Program-made: the position numbers and the translations under genes | Source of the DNA: Planctomycetota bacterium | GTDB taxonomy: Bacteria > Planctomycetota > Phycisphaerae > UBA1845 > PWPN01 | Assembly (NCBI GenBank): GCA_016209665.1 | Contig: JACQVT010000589.1 | Span: forward strand, 1 to 6,511 | Length of the DNA: 6,511 nt | Reading direction: 5' to 3' | Shown here: positions 6,325 through 6,511 of the stretch, in pieces | Numbering within the stretch: position 1 is the stretch's first letter | Layout: each line of letters begins with the position of its first letter | Notes under the pieces: generated by a model | What the model saw: only the letters and a program-made list of their open reading frames with translations | Told to the model about the DNA's origin: nothing | Database searches by the model: none

Positions 6325-6356
6325 CTGCTCCTTGACTAAGTGCGCTCTGACCCCAA
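6299..6356 (+). repeat. Two direct repeat copies downstream of the RAYT gene
   Basis: A 25-base sequence with core TGACTAAGTGCGCTCTGACC occurs identically at 6299-6323 and 6332-6356 (period 33). It is inverted relative to the upstream copies. The TAA that ends the transposase is part of the first copy. Because the period is a multiple of three, an open frame passes through both copies into the following DUF1573-like fragment. Confidence 0.9.
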
Positions 6357-6358
6357 GC

Positions 6359-6511
6359 TCTGCTGCGAACGTCAAGCCCCACTGCGGCTGCACCGTCGCC
6401 GGCGAGTACCCGCGAAGCCTGGCCCCGGGGGCCTCGGCAGAGAGACCCCTGGCGCTGAACACGAACAACATGAACGGCGAGTACACTCGGCGGCGGGGAC
6501 GGACTGTGGGA
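6359..6511 (+). pseudogene. DUF1573-like protein fragment, 5' end replaced by repeats, 3' end beyond window
   Basis: In one plus-strand frame, the sequence after the last repeat reads NVKPHCGCTVAGEYP, then SLAPGASAE, then LNTNNMNGEYT. This follows the core of DUF1573 proteins: a VKxxCGCTVA block, a TIAPGESG-like block, and an LDT...G...K stretch. These are usually secreted Ig-like domain proteins of unknown role, common in planctomycetes and Bacteroidetes. The expected start, with signal peptide and the HDFG-type strand, is missing: the frame runs back into the repeats instead (LTKCALTP twice) and stops at 6272. The last dozen residues (TRRRGRTVG) fit the family poorly, so decay or a frameshift is possible. 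No matching N-terminal half is seen left of the element. The identification rests on motif memory alone. Confidence 0.5.

Noticed and set aside
6205..6486. Minus-strand ORF across the downstream repeats and DUF1573-like region
   Set aside because: It contains translated repeat (GVRAHLV twice) and antisense RAYT sequence; the plus strand gives a better family match.

Overview
The window is GC-rich and carries most of an F1Fo ATP synthase operon on the minus strand (about positions 4860 down to 1). A transposase-like element lies on the plus strand next to it (about 5207-6356). The likely source is a planctomycete or a close relative. The reasons are the atp gene order with an atpZ/atpI-like pair in front, signal-peptide-like N-termini on subunits c and b, an unusual internal insert in AtpA, and a RAYT-type transposase with GGGGTCAGAGCGCA-type repeats. 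This placement is an inference from family knowledge; no search was run.

ATP synthase operon, read right to left: a candidate promoter at 4830-4859, atpZ (4734-4426), an atpI-like gene (4429-4004), atpB/subunit a (4013-3135), atpE/subunit c (3065-2703), atpF/subunit b (2542-1943), atpH/delta (1875-1279) and atpA/alpha (1153 to beyond position 1, first 384 residues). The first three genes overlap by 4 and 10 bases. The later genes are separated by spacers of 69, 160, 67 and 125 bases, several of which hold inverted or direct repeats. AtpZ, AtpI, a, c and b form or help assemble the membrane Fo part, delta is the stalk connector, and alpha is the non-catalytic F1 subunit. The genes for gamma, beta and epsilon would lie outside the window.

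Region 4735-5206 has no convincing gene. It holds the operon promoter and leader plus several palindromic and direct repeats.

Region 5207-6356 is a RAYT (REP-associated tyrosine transposase, IS200-like HUH family) gene of 320 codons. Four progressively longer copies of one repeat lie in front of it and two inverted copies lie behind it. Its C-terminus looks like the DNA-binding domain IV of DnaA, and its stop codon lies inside the downstream repeat.

Region 6359-6511 continues in an open frame on the plus strand. It reads like the conserved core of a DUF1573 protein, apparently cut off at its 5' side by the repeat element and by the window edge at its 3' side.

There are no tRNA, rRNA or CRISPR features.
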